Below are positions 26,539 through 35,333 of a stretch of 64,000 nt of DNA, piece after piece (within the stretch, counting starts at the first letter, position 1; each line of letters begins with the position of its first letter). The notes beneath the pieces were generated by a model. It made no database searches and had not been told where the DNA came from. It saw nothing but the letters and a program-made list of their open reading frames with translations. Position numbers and translations under genes: made by a program. This DNA comes from Pedobacter sp. AJM (GTDB taxonomy: Bacteria; Bacteroidota; Bacteroidia; Sphingobacteriales; Sphingobacteriaceae). The DNA is taken from assembly GCF_002197755.1 (NCBI RefSeq), contig NZ_NHOT01000012.1, positions 1 through 64,000 on the forward strand, written 5' to 3'.

Positions 26539-29151
26539 TTAATTCATTGCTTCATCTTGCTTTTGGTTCAGGAAGACAAAGTTATGATCGAACATGTCCA
26601 GCTTGATTTTGCTGTCTTTATCTACCTTGCCTGCCAGAATTTCTTTCGACAATTCATTCAGTATTCTTTTTTGAATCACCCTTTTTAGGGGTCTTGCACC
26701 AAACTGAGGATCGTAACCCAATTGAGCCAGCCAATCCAGGGCTTCATCACTGGCATCCATTTCAATGCCCATCTCAGCCAATGTTTGTTGTACCTGTCTG
26801 AATTGCAGTGCAACAATATCCCTGATTTCGTTCCGGTTTAATGGTGTGAACATAATCAATTCGTCAATTCTGTTCAGAAACTCCGGCCGAATGGTTTGTT
26901 TCAGGACTTCAAATAATTCATTCTTAGTTTTGGCAATTACTTCATCCCGGTTTTCATCACTCAGGTCTTTAAAGTTATCCTGAATCAGATGCGCACCGAT
27001 GTTCGATGTCATGATGATGATGGTATTTTTAAAATTAACTGTCCGGCCTTTGTTATCAGTCAGACGTCCATCATCCAGTACCTGCAGCAAAATGTTGAAT
27101 ACATCAGGATGTGCTTTTTCAATCTCATCTAATAAAACCACTGAGTAAGGTTTACGTCTTACGGCCTCAGTGAGCTGGCCACCTTCATCATAACCTACAT
27201 AGCCCGGAGGCGCTCCAATCAGTCGGGAAACGGCGTGGCGTTCCTGATACTCACTCATATCAATCCTGGTCAGTGCATTTTCATCATTGAATAAAAACTC
27301 TGCCAGTGCTTTAGCCAATTCAGTTTTACCCACACCAGTTGTTCCCAAGAAAATAAATGAACCGATTGGTTTACGTTTATCTTGTAAGCCTGCTCTAGAG
27401 CGGCGAATGGCATCAGAAATTGCTTCAATAGCCTCATCCTGTCCGGCTACACGATGGTGTAATTCAGCTTCCAGATTAAGCAGTTTTTCTCTTTCACTCG
27501 CAATCAGTTTGGTCACCGGAATACCCGTCCAGCGGCCAACCACACCTGCAATATCATCAGCAGTTACTTCTTCTTTAAGCATTCTGCTATCGGTTTGCTG
27601 ACTTTCCAGATCTGCCTTTAATTTTTCCACCTGATCCTGGGCTTCTTTAATTTTTCCGTAACGGATTTCGGCAACTTTTCCATAATCTCCGGCGCGTTCG
27701 GCCTGCTCAGCTTCCAGTTTATAATGTTCAATTTGTTCCAGCTGATTATTAACCGCATCTACCAGGTCTTTTTCACCTTGCCATTTGGCTTTAAAGGCAT
27801 CACGTTCTGCTGAAAGGTTGGCAATTTCTTCTGATAATTCCTGTACTTTACGATCGTCTTTTTCCCTTTTAATGGCTTCACGCTCAATTTCCAGTCGCAT
27901 AATTTCCCGATCTAATGCATCTACATTTTCAGGAACACTATCCATTTCCATGCGGAGTTTAGAGGCTGCTTCATCCATTAAATCGATCGCTTTATCCGGC
28001 AGGAAACGATCTGCAATATAGCGCTGGCTCATTTCCACCGCCGCAATAATGGCTTCATCTTTAATCCGCACTTTATGGTGTGTCTCGTAACGCTCTTTTA
28101 ATCCGCGGAGGATCGAAATTGCATCCTGTGTATCAGGTTCTTCTACCATCACCTTTTGGAAACGGCGTTCAAGTGCTTTATCTTTTTCCAAATATTTTTG
28201 ATACTCGTCTAAAGTAGTTGCACCAATGGCCCTTAATTCGCCTCTGGCTAAAGCCGGTTTTAAAATGTTAGCTGCATCCATGGCACCTTCACCACCGCCG
28301 GCACCCACTAAAGTGTGGATCTCATCGATAAAGAGTATAATGTCTCCATCACTTTGCGTCACCTCTTTTACAACGGCCTTTAAACGCTCTTCAAATTCAC
28401 CTTTGTACTTGGCTCCCGCAATTAGGGCACCCATATCGAGGGAGAAGACGGTTTTGCTTTTCAGGTTTTCAGGCACATCGCCTTTAATGATCCTGAAAGC
28501 AATGCCTTCGGCAATAGCTGTTTTACCCACGCCGGGCTCTCCAATTAAAATAGGGTTGTTTTTCGTTCTGCGGGATAAAATCTGAATCACCCGGCGTATT
28601 TCTTCATCACGGCCAATAACCGGGTCAAGTTTTCCGCTTTCGGCGTATTCATTTAAGTTTCTGGCGTATTTGCTGAGGGCCTGGTAAGTGGCTTCTGCGT
28701 TTTGATCGGTTACCCTGTTATCGCCACGTAAGGACACAATCGCTTTTTTCAGGTCCTTTTCGTTTACACCTTGTTCCTTTAAAAGTTTTGCGGTGCTATC
28801 ATTTACAGCCAAAATGCCCAATAAAAGGTGTTCTACCGAAACAAATTCATCTTTAAATTCCTTTAAAAATGTTTGTGCCTTTTGTAAAACGCTGTTGGTA
28901 TTGGATGACAGGTATACATTGCTTCCGCTTACTTTAGGGAATTTTGCAATATCTGCATCTAAATTCTGATTCAGCGCATTCAGGTTTACATTTAATTTTT
29001 TTAACACGTAAGAAACTACGTTTTCATCAACAGTGAGCAGACCTTTAAGCAGGTGTGCGGTTTCAATAGCCTGTTGCTGATTGCCCTGGGCTATTTCAGA
29101 AGCCTGTTGGATCGCTTCCTGGGCTTTTATAGTGAAATTGTTGAAGTTCAT
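26539..29151 (-). CDS. clpB: ATP-dependent disaggregase ClpB
   Basis: 870 residues, full length. The Clp-N domain spans about 1-145. The first AAA domain has Walker A GEPGVGKT (about 205-212) and Walker [17 protein letters not shown]. The middle coiled coil (about 400-530, rich in [25 protein letters not shown]...) is what distinguishes ClpB from ClpA/C. The second AAA domain has [12 protein letters not shown] and [20 protein letters not shown]. The C-terminus is acidic. It rescues aggregates with DnaK. Several antisense frames over this gene are shadows. Confidence 0.96.
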   Translation of the reverse strand: MNFNNFTIKAQEAIQQASEIAQGNQQQAIETAHLLKGLLTVDENVVSYVLKKLNVNLNALNQNLDADIAKFPKVSGSNVYLSSNTNSVLQKAQTFLKEFKDEFVSVEHLLLGILAVNDSTAKLLKEQGVNEKDLKKAIVSLRGDNRVTDQNAEATYQALSKYARNLNEYAESGKLDPVIGRDEEIRRVIQILSRRTKNNPILIGEPGVGKTAIAEGIAFRIIKGDVPENLKSKTVFSLDMGALIAGAKYKGEFEERLKAVVKEVTQSDGDIILFIDEIHTLVGAGGGEGAMDAANILKPALARGELRAIGATTLDEYQKYLEKDKALERRFQKVMVEEPDTQDAISILRGLKERYETHHKVRIKDEAIIAAVEMSQRYIADRFLPDKAIDLMDEAASKLRMEMDSVPENVDALDREIMRLEIEREAIKREKDDRKVQELSEEIANLSAERDAFKAKWQGEKDLVDAVNNQLEQIEHYKLEAEQAERAGDYGKVAEIRYGKIKEAQDQVEKLKADLESQQTDSRMLKEEVTADDIAGVVGRWTGIPVTKLIASEREKLLNLEAELHHRVAGQDEAIEAISDAIRRSRAGLQDKRKPIGSFIFLGTTGVGKTELAKALAEFLFNDENALTRIDMSEYQERHAVSRLIGAPPGYVGYDEGGQLTEAVRRKPYSVVLLDEIEKAHPDVFNILLQVLDDGRLTDNKGRTVNFKNTIIIMTSNIGAHLIQDNFKDLSDENRDEVIAKTKNELFEVLKQTIRPEFLNRIDELIMFTPLNRNEIRDIVALQFRQVQQTLAEMGIEMDASDEALDWLAQLGYDPQFGARPLKRVIQKRILNELSKEILAGKVDKDSKIKLDMFDHNFVFLNQKQDEAMN

Positions 29152-29449
29152 ATTTTCCTTTGGATCAAAACAAATGCCACGTCAGTTTTGATTTTTTAAT
29201 CGGAAATTTTGTCGCTTGTTTTGTTTTTAAGGTGACTAAATTTCTGATATTTAGTGGTTTATGCTGAATTTTTGTCTGAAATGCGGTAGATGAAAACCAA
29301 TATTAGAACAGGTTATTTTTTTAATAAGATTATCAGCAACTAATCCCTGCTGCTATTTTTGATGCACTTTTCCATTTACGGTACAGACTCATCTGTTATT
29401 AAATGACACCTGGTTAACCAACATCAAAAGAGTTTTTAGGCATAAAAAA
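29152..29449. other. Intergenic region upstream of clpB (298 bp)
   Basis: AT-rich, presumably holding the clpB promoter and heat-shock control. I see no clear TAnnTTTG box and no CIRCE-like TTAGCACTC-N9-GAGTGCTAA element. CTAAAT...ATTTAG forms a small palindrome near 29237-29253. There is no credible ORF. Confidence 0.4.
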
Positions 29450-29468
29450 AGCGAAGAATATCTTCGCT
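29450..29468 (-). terminator. Terminator of the SRPBCC gene
   Basis: AGCGAAGA-ATA-TCTTCGCT perfect hairpin. On the minus strand it is followed by a T-run (the plus strand shows seven A before it). It lies 24 bp past the stop of the gene at 29493. Confidence 0.85.
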
Positions 29469-29492
29469 ACGTTAAAATAGAATGAGGTTGAG

Positions 29493-29891
29493 TTATCCTA
29501 AGATATCTTTTAACCTTTCCGTCTGATGATCAACCAGTTTTTGTAGCGGACCGGAAGCCAGCATTTTCATCATCATATTTAAATCTGCGGTAATGATGTG
29601 TTTGGCAGTTGTTGTTCCATTGCCATTATCCGTTACCGTCCATTTTAATTCCACTTCAAAAGGTGCTTTTTCCGTTGGGATAGCGGTGAGTTCCTGATTT
29701 TCAACCCGGTTAGAGATTTTAATGGCCAGTTTGGCCATATTCTGAATGGTAAAACGTGCCTCATCTTCTGTCGATTCCCAGTTGTATATATTTTCGGGCA
29801 TTAACCTCTGATGGTTATTCATATTGGAGAGAAAAGCATAAACCTCAGCAACGGATCTGTTTACATCTACAGCGCTTTCAATAATTGTCAT
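29493..29891 (-). CDS. SRPBCC (START-like/polyketide cyclase fold) family protein
   Basis: 132 residues. It opens MTIIESAVDVNRSVAEVYAFLSNMNNHQRLMPENI, the first strand and helix of the SRPBCC hydrophobic-cavity fold, and ends in an amphipathic helix MMMKMLASGPLQKLVDHQTERLKDIL. Short members of this family bind lipid-like ligands or act as co-chaperone-like factors; no function can be assigned. It follows pyrE with a 47-bp gap, so it may be cotranscribed with it. Confidence 0.82.
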   Translation of the reverse strand: MTIIESAVDVNRSVAEVYAFLSNMNNHQRLMPENIYNWESTEDEARFTIQNMAKLAIKISNRVENQELTAIPTEKAPFEVELKWTVTDNGNGTTTAKHIITADLNMMMKMLASGPLQKLVDHQTERLKDILG

Positions 29892-29938
29892 TGTGTTTTC
29901 TTAATTTGATTATATATTTGGTTAGAGGCATCAATATT

Positions 29939-30589
29939 TTAACTCAATATTTGTCCCCATTCTGAAGGGTTTAAACGCCATTTGCTTAATAATTCCATAT
30001 CACTTTTTGCGATGATACTGTGTTCTGCAGCATAATCAATAAGTGCAGCATAATTGGATAGGGTAAGATAACGACATTTTGCAGCGGCGAAATTCTCATC
30101 TGCTTTTTCGAATCCATAGGTAAAAATTGCAGCCAGGCCGGCAACTGATAAACCTGCTGACCTCAACGCTTCAACAGCCTGTAAGCTGCTTTTCCCGGTA
30201 GAGATCAAATCTTCAATAACCACTACACGCTGTCCTTCTACCACTTCGCCTTCAATTAAGCTACCTGTGCCATGTTCTTTCGCTTTTGCCCGCACATAAA
30301 TAAAAGGAAGGCCAAGTTCCTGTGCAACCAAAACACCCTGTGGGATTCCGGCTGTAGCAACGCCTGCAATTACATCAACTGAACCGAATTCTTCCTGAAT
30401 GGCTTGTGCAAGCTTTTGGCGGATGTATGTTCTCACCTGAGGATGGGAAAGGGTAACACGGTTATCGCAATAAATAGGCGACTTCCAACCAGATGCCCAG
30501 GTAAAAGGATTATTAGGTTGTAATTTAATTGCCTTTATTTGTAATAAAAATTCCGCTACCTTTAATTCAATATCACTTTTATTATACAT
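29939..30589 (-). CDS. pyrE: Orotate phosphoribosyltransferase
   Basis: 216 residues. It transfers phosphoribose from PRPP to orotate in UMP synthesis. FTWASGWKSPIYCDNRVTLS is the substrate loop, and the PRPP-binding motif is RVVVIEDLISTGKSSLQAVEALRSAG (about 118-143; canonical VxVVEDxxTTG). AKEHGTGSLIEG carries the mobile loop with conserved K and H. The start MYNKSDIELKVAEFLLQIKAIKL matches the family. The start codon overlaps the divergent NUDIX start codon by 2 bp, and a TAATTTTG box lies 4 nt upstream inside the NUDIX gene. pyrF lies elsewhere at 48.6 kb. Confidence 0.94.
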   Translation of the reverse strand: MYNKSDIELKVAEFLLQIKAIKLQPNNPFTWASGWKSPIYCDNRVTLSHPQVRTYIRQKLAQAIQEEFGSVDVIAGVATAGIPQGVLVAQELGLPFIYVRAKAKEHGTGSLIEGEVVEGQRVVVIEDLISTGKSSLQAVEALRSAGLSVAGLAAIFTYGFEKADENFAAAKCRYLTLSNYAALIDYAAEHSIIAKSDMELLSKWRLNPSEWGQILS

Positions 30590-31199
30590 GGCCCAAAATT
30601 ACAGAATTTATATCAACGATAACACTTTGTTTATATCAGATGTTTTACCAGAGCAGAAGGAAAAGATTCAACAACTTGAATTTCAAGATTTTGATTTACA
30701 AACATTTTATAAAAAATTAAAGAACGGATCTAAAAAAAGCTACTTGTTTTTAACTAAAAATCCGGAAGAAACCTTTAAAAAGCTTAAAAAGAATTGTGAG
30801 ATCATAAAAGCTGCCGGTGGCTTGGTAGAAAGTGCAAACGGAAATTTCTTATTTATTTTCAGAAACAAAAAGTGGGATTTACCAAAAGGTAAGCTTGAAC
30901 TGGGCGAAAGTATGAAGGAAGCTGCTGTCAGGGAAGTGGAGGAGGAATGTGGGATTAAAATATTCAAACGCGAAGAGAAACTTTGTAAAACGTACCATGT
31001 TTATCCAAACGGATCAAAAATGGTGATCAAGAAAACAAACTGGTACAAGATGAAGGTTAAGGGTGAGCCAAAATTAATTCCTCAAAAGGAGGAGGGGATT
31101 GATGAAGCAGTCTGGCTGGATAAAAATCACCTTACTCCGATAGTTAAAAATACTTTTCCATCGATTATGGATGTAATGAGGGCCGGAGGAATATTGTAA
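30588..31199 (+). CDS. NUDIX hydrolase
   Basis: 203 residues. A 65-residue N-terminal region precedes a NUDIX domain with the full box G-x5-E-x7-REVxEExGI at about 103-125 (GKLELGESMKEAAVREVEEECGI), so the metal-binding glutamates are all present. The C-terminus IVKNTFPSIMDVMRAGGIL resembles other Bacteroidota NUDIX proteins found next to pyrE. The substrate (nucleoside diphosphate derivative) is not predictable. ATG at 30588 shares two bases with the opposite ATG of pyrE. Confidence 0.9.
   Translation: MAQNYRIYINDNTLFISDVLPEQKEKIQQLEFQDFDLQTFYKKLKNGSKKSYLFLTKNPEETFKKLKKNCEIIKAAGGLVESANGNFLFIFRNKKWDLPKGKLELGESMKEAAVREVEEECGIKIFKREEKLCKTYHVYPNGSKMVIKKTNWYKMKVKGEPKLIPQKEEGIDEAVWLDKNHLTPIVKNTFPSIMDVMRAGGIL
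30594..30601 (-). promoter_or_regulatory. pyrE promoter -7 box TAATTTTG, 4 nt before ATG
   Basis: On the minus strand an exact TAnnTTTG box ends four bases before the pyrE ATG, inside codons 3-5 of the NUDIX gene. It predicts a leaderless pyrE mRNA. The -33 element is weak. Confidence 0.5.
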
Positions 31200-31200
31200 C

Positions 31201-31772
31201 TTTACAATTGCGAGGAGGTAAGACGAAGCAATCTTTTTTGCTGAGATTTTTCAATGGAGATTGCTTCAGCAAATGAAAAATTTGCTTCACAATGACGATA
31301 TTTCGTGGAGATGCACTGGTCTAATCGTCCTGCAGAATGGAGTTCAGCATCTTTTAGATAAGATGCTTAAATCAACTAAGGAAAACGATTTTCAAGTAGA
31401 ATCGTCATTGCGAAGAGGTACGCCGAAGCAATCTTTTTTGCTGAGATTTTTCAATGGAGATTGCTTCAGCAAATGAAAAATTTGCTTCGCAATGACGATA
31501 TTTCGTGGAAATGCACTGGTCTAATCGTTCTGATGGATTGAGTTCAGCATCTTCTAGATAAGATCCTAAAATGAATGAAGAAAACGATTTTTAAGTAGAA
31601 TCGTCATTGCGAGGAGGTACGACGAAGCAATCTTTTTTGCTGAGATTTTTCAATGAAGATTGCTTCAGCAAATGAAAAATTTGCTTCGCAATAACGATTT
31701 TTCGTGGAAATGCACTGGTCTAATCGTCCTGCAGAATGGAGTTCAGTACCTTTTTAGATAAGATGCTGAAAC
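31201..31772. repeat. Three-unit tandem array of ~200-bp palindromic repeats
   Basis: Units start near 31201, 31402 and 31601 (periods about 200). Each has an outer inverted repeat (unit 2: TCGTCATTGCGAAG at 31402-31415 and CTTCGCAATGACGA at 31485-31498) enclosing an inner one (GAAGCAATCT...AGATTGCTTC). A tail carries TTCAGCATCTT...AAGATGCTGAA. A 71-codon frame inside is an accident of the repeats. It occupies the whole gap between the NUDIX gene and coaD and may act as a bidirectional transcription end. Confidence 0.9.
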
Positions 31773-31793
31773 AGGATTCTAATAAAAAAACGC

Positions 31794-32255
31794 CTATAAA
31801 AACCCTAAAGCTTCTTTAGGCACAAAAGGACTCACATCGCCATGGTTTCTTAAAATATCTCGGACAATGGTTGAGCTGATGGCAGAGTATTCCGGTTTGC
31901 TGAGCAGCAAAATGGTTTCCACTTCAGGCATCATGGTTTGGTTAATTTGTGCAATGGCTCTTTCGTATTCAAAATCTGATGCGGAACGAATCCCACGTAC
32001 CATGTAGGTGGCGTTTATTTTTCTGCAGAAATCTACCGTTAGGCCCTGATAGGTTTGTATTTCTATGTTTTGATAATCAGCGAAAACCGTTTCCAGGATA
32101 TGGAGCCTTTGTTCTGCCGTCAGAAAATTTTGCTTGGAACTATTCAATCCGATTCCGATCACTATTTTATCAAAAAGGGGAGTGGCACGTTGCAGAATGT
32201 TGACGTGTGCAATGGTAATCGGATCAAACGAGCCCGGAAACAGCGCTATTTTCAT
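31794..32255 (-). CDS. coaD: Phosphopantetheine adenylyltransferase
   Basis: 153 residues, standard length. It makes dephospho-CoA from 4'-phosphopantetheine and ATP. The nucleotidyltransferase motif FPGSFDPITIAHVNIL (residues 5-20) keeps the histidine of the TxxH motif, with IA in place of the usual NG/LG. YMVRGIRSASDFEYE and the ISSTIVRDI motif (about 128-136) are intact. It is downstream of rsmD with a 48-bp gap. A TATATTTG box lies 4 nt before its ATG, so it can be transcribed on its own. Confidence 0.95.
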   Translation of the reverse strand: MKIALFPGSFDPITIAHVNILQRATPLFDKIVIGIGLNSSKQNFLTAEQRLHILETVFADYQNIEIQTYQGLTVDFCRKINATYMVRGIRSASDFEYERAIAQINQTMMPEVETILLLSKPEYSAISSTIVRDILRNHGDVSPFVPKEALGFL

Positions 32256-32259
32256 GATT

Positions 32260-32267
32260 CAAATATA
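32260..32267 (-). promoter_or_regulatory. coaD promoter -7 box TATATTTG, 4 nt before ATG
   Basis: Exact TAnnTTTG on the minus strand with four bases to the coaD ATG, predicting a leaderless transcript. No clear -33 TTTG. Confidence 0.5.
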
Positions 32268-32303
32268 GATTTTTAAGCGGAAAGGTGAAAGGTTTAGCCA
32301 AGC

Positions 32304-32840
32304 TTAAACATATTCAAAAAAACTAAACGATGAGTTTCCATATTTGCGGGTTTCAGTATAGCCTGGCTGATTGCCCATTCTCATATTGCTTTGGTGCTCC
32401 ACAATTAATAATCCGTGTGGCTTAAGCAATTGCCTTTCCTGAACCAGAACCGGGAGCTGTGGGATATTGGGCATATGATACGGCGGATCGGCAAAAATCA
32501 AATCATAAGCACCTGTCATCTGCTTCAGGAGCTTGAAAACATCCGCCTTACGCACTTCCACCTGCTTAAATTCATATTTTTGTGCGGCACTTTTTACCCA
32601 GTTTATACAGCCATAATCCATATCGACCGCTAAAATCTTTTCTGCATTGCGGGAAGCAAATTCAAAAGTCAGGTTTCCTGTTCCGCAGAATAAATCAAGT
32701 ACGGTGCAGGTTTCAAAATCAAATCTGTTGTTTAAAATATTAAAAAGTGCTTCTTTGGCCATATCCGTAGTGGGGCGGACAGGCAGGTTTGCCGGTGGCT
32801 GCAAACGGATCCCTTTTAGTTTTCCTCCAATTATTCGCAT
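32304..32840 (-). CDS. rsmD: 16S rRNA (guanine966-N2)-methyltransferase RsmD
   Basis: 178 residues. N-terminal MRIIGGKLKGIRLQPP and PVRPTTDMAKEALFNIL are the RNA-side signature of RsmD. SAM motif I is VLDLFCGTGNLTFEFASRNA (about 47-66), and the catalytic motif IV is ADPPY (about 117-121). It methylates G966 near the decoding site. Its start overlaps the end of the DUF3822 gene by 10 bp, so the two are translated from one message. Confidence 0.93.
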   Translation of the reverse strand: MRIIGGKLKGIRLQPPANLPVRPTTDMAKEALFNILNNRFDFETCTVLDLFCGTGNLTFEFASRNAEKILAVDMDYGCINWVKSAAQKYEFKQVEVRKADVFKLLKQMTGAYDLIFADPPYHMPNIPQLPVLVQERQLLKPHGLLIVEHQSNMRMGNQPGYTETRKYGNSSFSFFEYV

Positions 32841-33637
32841 AAGCTTAAGGCCAGCAAACCGCTGAAATAGTGTTTAGGCATATCCGCCAGCAATTCACAA
32901 TGTTGTTTTTCAGCAGGAAGGAAGAAGTAGAGGTTATTAAAATATTTTAGTAGTGTATTGTAATTATCATCATCTTCATTTATAATTCCCTGAAGGTATA
33001 CGGGACAAGATTCCGTGAGGGCTAATTGATCTATGATCAGTAACAGAAAATAATTAAATTCTTCGGCTGTTTCTGCTGAGTAATGATTCTGAAAGTTAAT
33101 TTTTTTATCCTTTATAAAAAGTACATTAAAGGAAGATGCTGTAAAATCAATCAACAAGGCATTGCCGGTTAACTGGGTAAACAAAGCAAGTAAAGGCGAA
33201 GAATGCGGATACACAACTGTGCTTTCCGGAAGTTTCTCTTCTATTTTTTCTGCTAAAGAAAAAACAGTATTAAAGCCAAGATGCTGGTGGCTTTTGCTTA
33301 ATATCTTTCCTTCAGAACCTAAAAAATTAGCATAAACGGATAGATCATCGGCATTAAACCACTCATTCGGAATAAAAACAAAATTTGAGGAGTGTATGGC
33401 AGCTTTTATAGAGCCATAAGAATGGGAAAGATGATGATCTGATTCAAAAGCATCCTGTAAAACAAGTGGCAAATCTTCACAGCCTTGCTGATCAAAAATG
33501 ATCTTAACTTGTTCTGAGTCCTGATCAACCACTGCATATGAAAAACTATCGTTTGTTATTTTCAATAATAACTGATAGTTCACTGATGCATCAGCTTTAA
33601 AATCCGGGTCTACCAATAATAGGCTGTTATTACTCAT
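32831..33637 (-). CDS. DUF3822 family protein
   Basis: 268 residues. It opens MSNNSLLLVDPDFKADASVNYQLLLKITNDSFSYAVVD, and has FVFIPNEWFNADDLSVYANFLG and TGNALLIDFTASSFNVLFIKDKKINFQNHYSAETAEEFNYFLLLIIDQL. This is the Bacteroidota DUF3822 family, with an actin/ribokinase-like ATPase-type fold suggested by these strand patterns but without obvious nucleotide motifs. It is usually upstream of rsmD, as here. Function unknown. The promoter TATTTTTG ends 5 nt before the ATG. Confidence 0.85.
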   Translation of the reverse strand: MSNNSLLLVDPDFKADASVNYQLLLKITNDSFSYAVVDQDSEQVKIIFDQQGCEDLPLVLQDAFESDHHLSHSYGSIKAAIHSSNFVFIPNEWFNADDLSVYANFLGSEGKILSKSHQHLGFNTVFSLAEKIEEKLPESTVVYPHSSPLLALFTQLTGNALLIDFTASSFNVLFIKDKKINFQNHYSAETAEEFNYFLLLIIDQLALTESCPVYLQGIINEDDDNYNTLLKYFNNLYFFLPAEKQHCELLADMPKHYFSGLLALSLCE

Positions 33638-33642
33638 TATCG

Positions 33643-33675
33643 CAAAAATAGCGTTTTTTGGAGATTAACCGCAAA
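33643..33675 (-). promoter_or_regulatory. Promoter TTTG-N21-TATTTTTG of the DUF3822-rsmD operon
   Basis: On the minus strand, TTTG (33672-33675) and TATTTTTG (33643-33650) are 21 nt apart. The box ends 5 nt before the ATG at 33637, predicting no usable leader. This is the best two-part match among the leaderless candidates. Confidence 0.6.
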
Positions 33676-33946
33676 GGGCACAAAGTTTTTTCATAAAGCA
33701 TCTTCAGTTGGAAAGGAGATCTGGTCCTTTTCAAGGAATAACCTTTATATGTATGAGTTATCTAAAGATAGATTAATATGAAAATCTCATTTATATTTCT
33801 GTAATTCTGCAGTAAATTGTTTGGGTATTTTTTATCTGCCTGAATAAAAAATCTGTATGTACAGGAGTTAAATCAATCAAATCTTTTGACCAAAATCAAA
33901 CCTTTCATTTATTAAAAATTTGAAATATTCGGCTTAAATTCGAAAC
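33676..33946. other. Intergenic region between DUF3822 and the DAC-like gene (271 bp)
   Basis: AT-rich. The only elements I see are a TAAATTCG box (one mismatch to TAnnTTTG) at 33935-33942, four bases before the ATG of the DAC-like gene, and a T-rich tract near 33826. No ORF or hairpin of note. Confidence 0.4.
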
Positions 33947-35086
33947 ATGAGTTACACGCCTACTTACAAAGCCGCGAACACGGTTGCTGCCAAAATTGAG
34001 CAACATTTTATTCGCTTGCATCAAAATGCCGCAGCACAGGGAGAGGTTGATCTGGCTTCACAACCAGACAGGAAAACAATAGAGGCGTTGATAGACGTGG
34101 CTTTCTGGAGCAGCCTGCGGAAAGAAGAAGGGCACTCACCGCGTATATCTGTTGCTTTTTTACCGCCTTCGCAAACTTCAAACCCTTTAAGGTTTGCTAA
34201 ACCCTTACCTTTAAATGCCAATACCCTGACTAAAATTGCACCTGGTATAGAGCGTTCCGGGATCCATTTGGGGGTATGGGAAGAAGATGGTGAATTATAC
34301 ATCTGGGGCACCACCTTAAATATCCCTAATTTTTGTTTTGTAGTAGATGTTTCTGAACCTGGATTGATTGTGATCAAACACCGCCGGATTTACGGCATTG
34401 GAAAATACACCAATGTAGCGGTTTTAAAGGGTGAACAAATCAGAATTGTGGATGACACTTCCTGTACGAATCGTGATTGCCCGCCGATTTTAAAAGCTTT
34501 ACTGGATTTAACGGTATTGGCCAGTTGGAATGATCCGATTAATATCCTGATTCAGTTTTCGGTTTCTATGCGTGGGCACGGGCGTGGTGGTGCGCTATTA
34601 ATTGTACCTAAAGAAAATACCAAATGGAAAGAGTCTATCATTCAGCCCATCCAATATTTAATTGAACCTCCTTTCTCCGGTTTATCAAACCTGGCTAAAC
34701 AAAGCGGTAACCAGACAGAAATTTTCTCACAAGGTGCATTAAGGCGCGAAGTGGAACACCTGGCGGGATTAACCGCCGTTGACGGGGCCACCATTATAAA
34801 TGATCAATTTGATCTGATTGCTTTTGGGGCAAAGATTGGCCGGGCTAAAGGTAAGCCTACTGTTGAGCAGATTGCCTTTTCTGAACCGATTCTTGGCGGA
34901 GAAGATAAACTGTTATACCCGGGTCAGCTAGGTGGAACAAGACATTTTTCAGTGGCACAATTTGTAAATGATCAGCCTGAAGCCATTGGATTAGTGGCTT
35001 CACAGGATGGACATTTTACGATCTTCAGCTGGAGCAAACAGCAAAAAATGGTGATGGCACACCGGATTGAAACTTTATTATTGTAA
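33947..35086 (+). CDS. DAC (DisA_N-like) domain protein with DACNV-type N-terminal sensor
   Basis: 379 residues, soluble. Residues about 1-200 resemble the DACNV sensor region described for proteins fused to diadenylate cyclase (DAC) domains. Residues about 205-375 look like the DAC domain: RGHGRGGALLIVP as the first core strand, D279-G280-A281 in VDGATIINDQFDLIAFG as the DGA motif, and LGGTRHFSVAQF (R332, H333, F334) where active cyclases have RHR. The DGA motif is intact but the last arginine of RHR is F, so it may make a dinucleotide, bind one, or be inactive. The gene stands alone. Confidence 0.78.
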   Translation: MSYTPTYKAANTVAAKIEQHFIRLHQNAAAQGEVDLASQPDRKTIEALIDVAFWSSLRKEEGHSPRISVAFLPPSQTSNPLRFAKPLPLNANTLTKIAPGIERSGIHLGVWEEDGELYIWGTTLNIPNFCFVVDVSEPGLIVIKHRRIYGIGKYTNVAVLKGEQIRIVDDTSCTNRDCPPILKALLDLTVLASWNDPINILIQFSVSMRGHGRGGALLIVPKENTKWKESIIQPIQYLIEPPFSGLSNLAKQSGNQTEIFSQGALRREVEHLAGLTAVDGATIINDQFDLIAFGAKIGRAKGKPTVEQIAFSEPILGGEDKLLYPGQLGGTRHFSVAQFVNDQPEAIGLVASQDGHFTIFSWSKQQKMVMAHRIETLLL

Positions 35087-35333
35087 AATAAATTACGCCA
35101 TTGCTTTACTGTTGCAAGGATTCGCTGGAAATTTATTTCGTTTACGTATTTTGCAGGGTTAACATTAAAAAGAGCTGGTAGCTTTGCCTGCTAAACTGTA
35201 TGGTATATCCCATTTTTATCGGAGATGTAACGGAAAGACGGAGCCTTGAGCCCGATTAGCAGCACAATTGCTTTCCAATTCATTACAGCACTTGCTTTTC
35301 AAAACAATTTAACAATAAAACGATTCAATAATA

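Noticed and set aside
27287-28585. Several frames of 78-119 codons on the plus strand inside clpB
   Set aside because: Serine/alanine/isoleucine-rich translations of the antisense strand of a high-confidence gene.
29152-29449. CIRCE or similar heat-shock operator upstream of clpB
   Set aside because: I searched for the TTAGCACTC-type inverted repeat by eye and did not find it.
31261-31476. 71-codon frame in the 31.2 kb array
   Set aside because: Composed of two partial repeat units; the frame is a product of the palindromic repeat.
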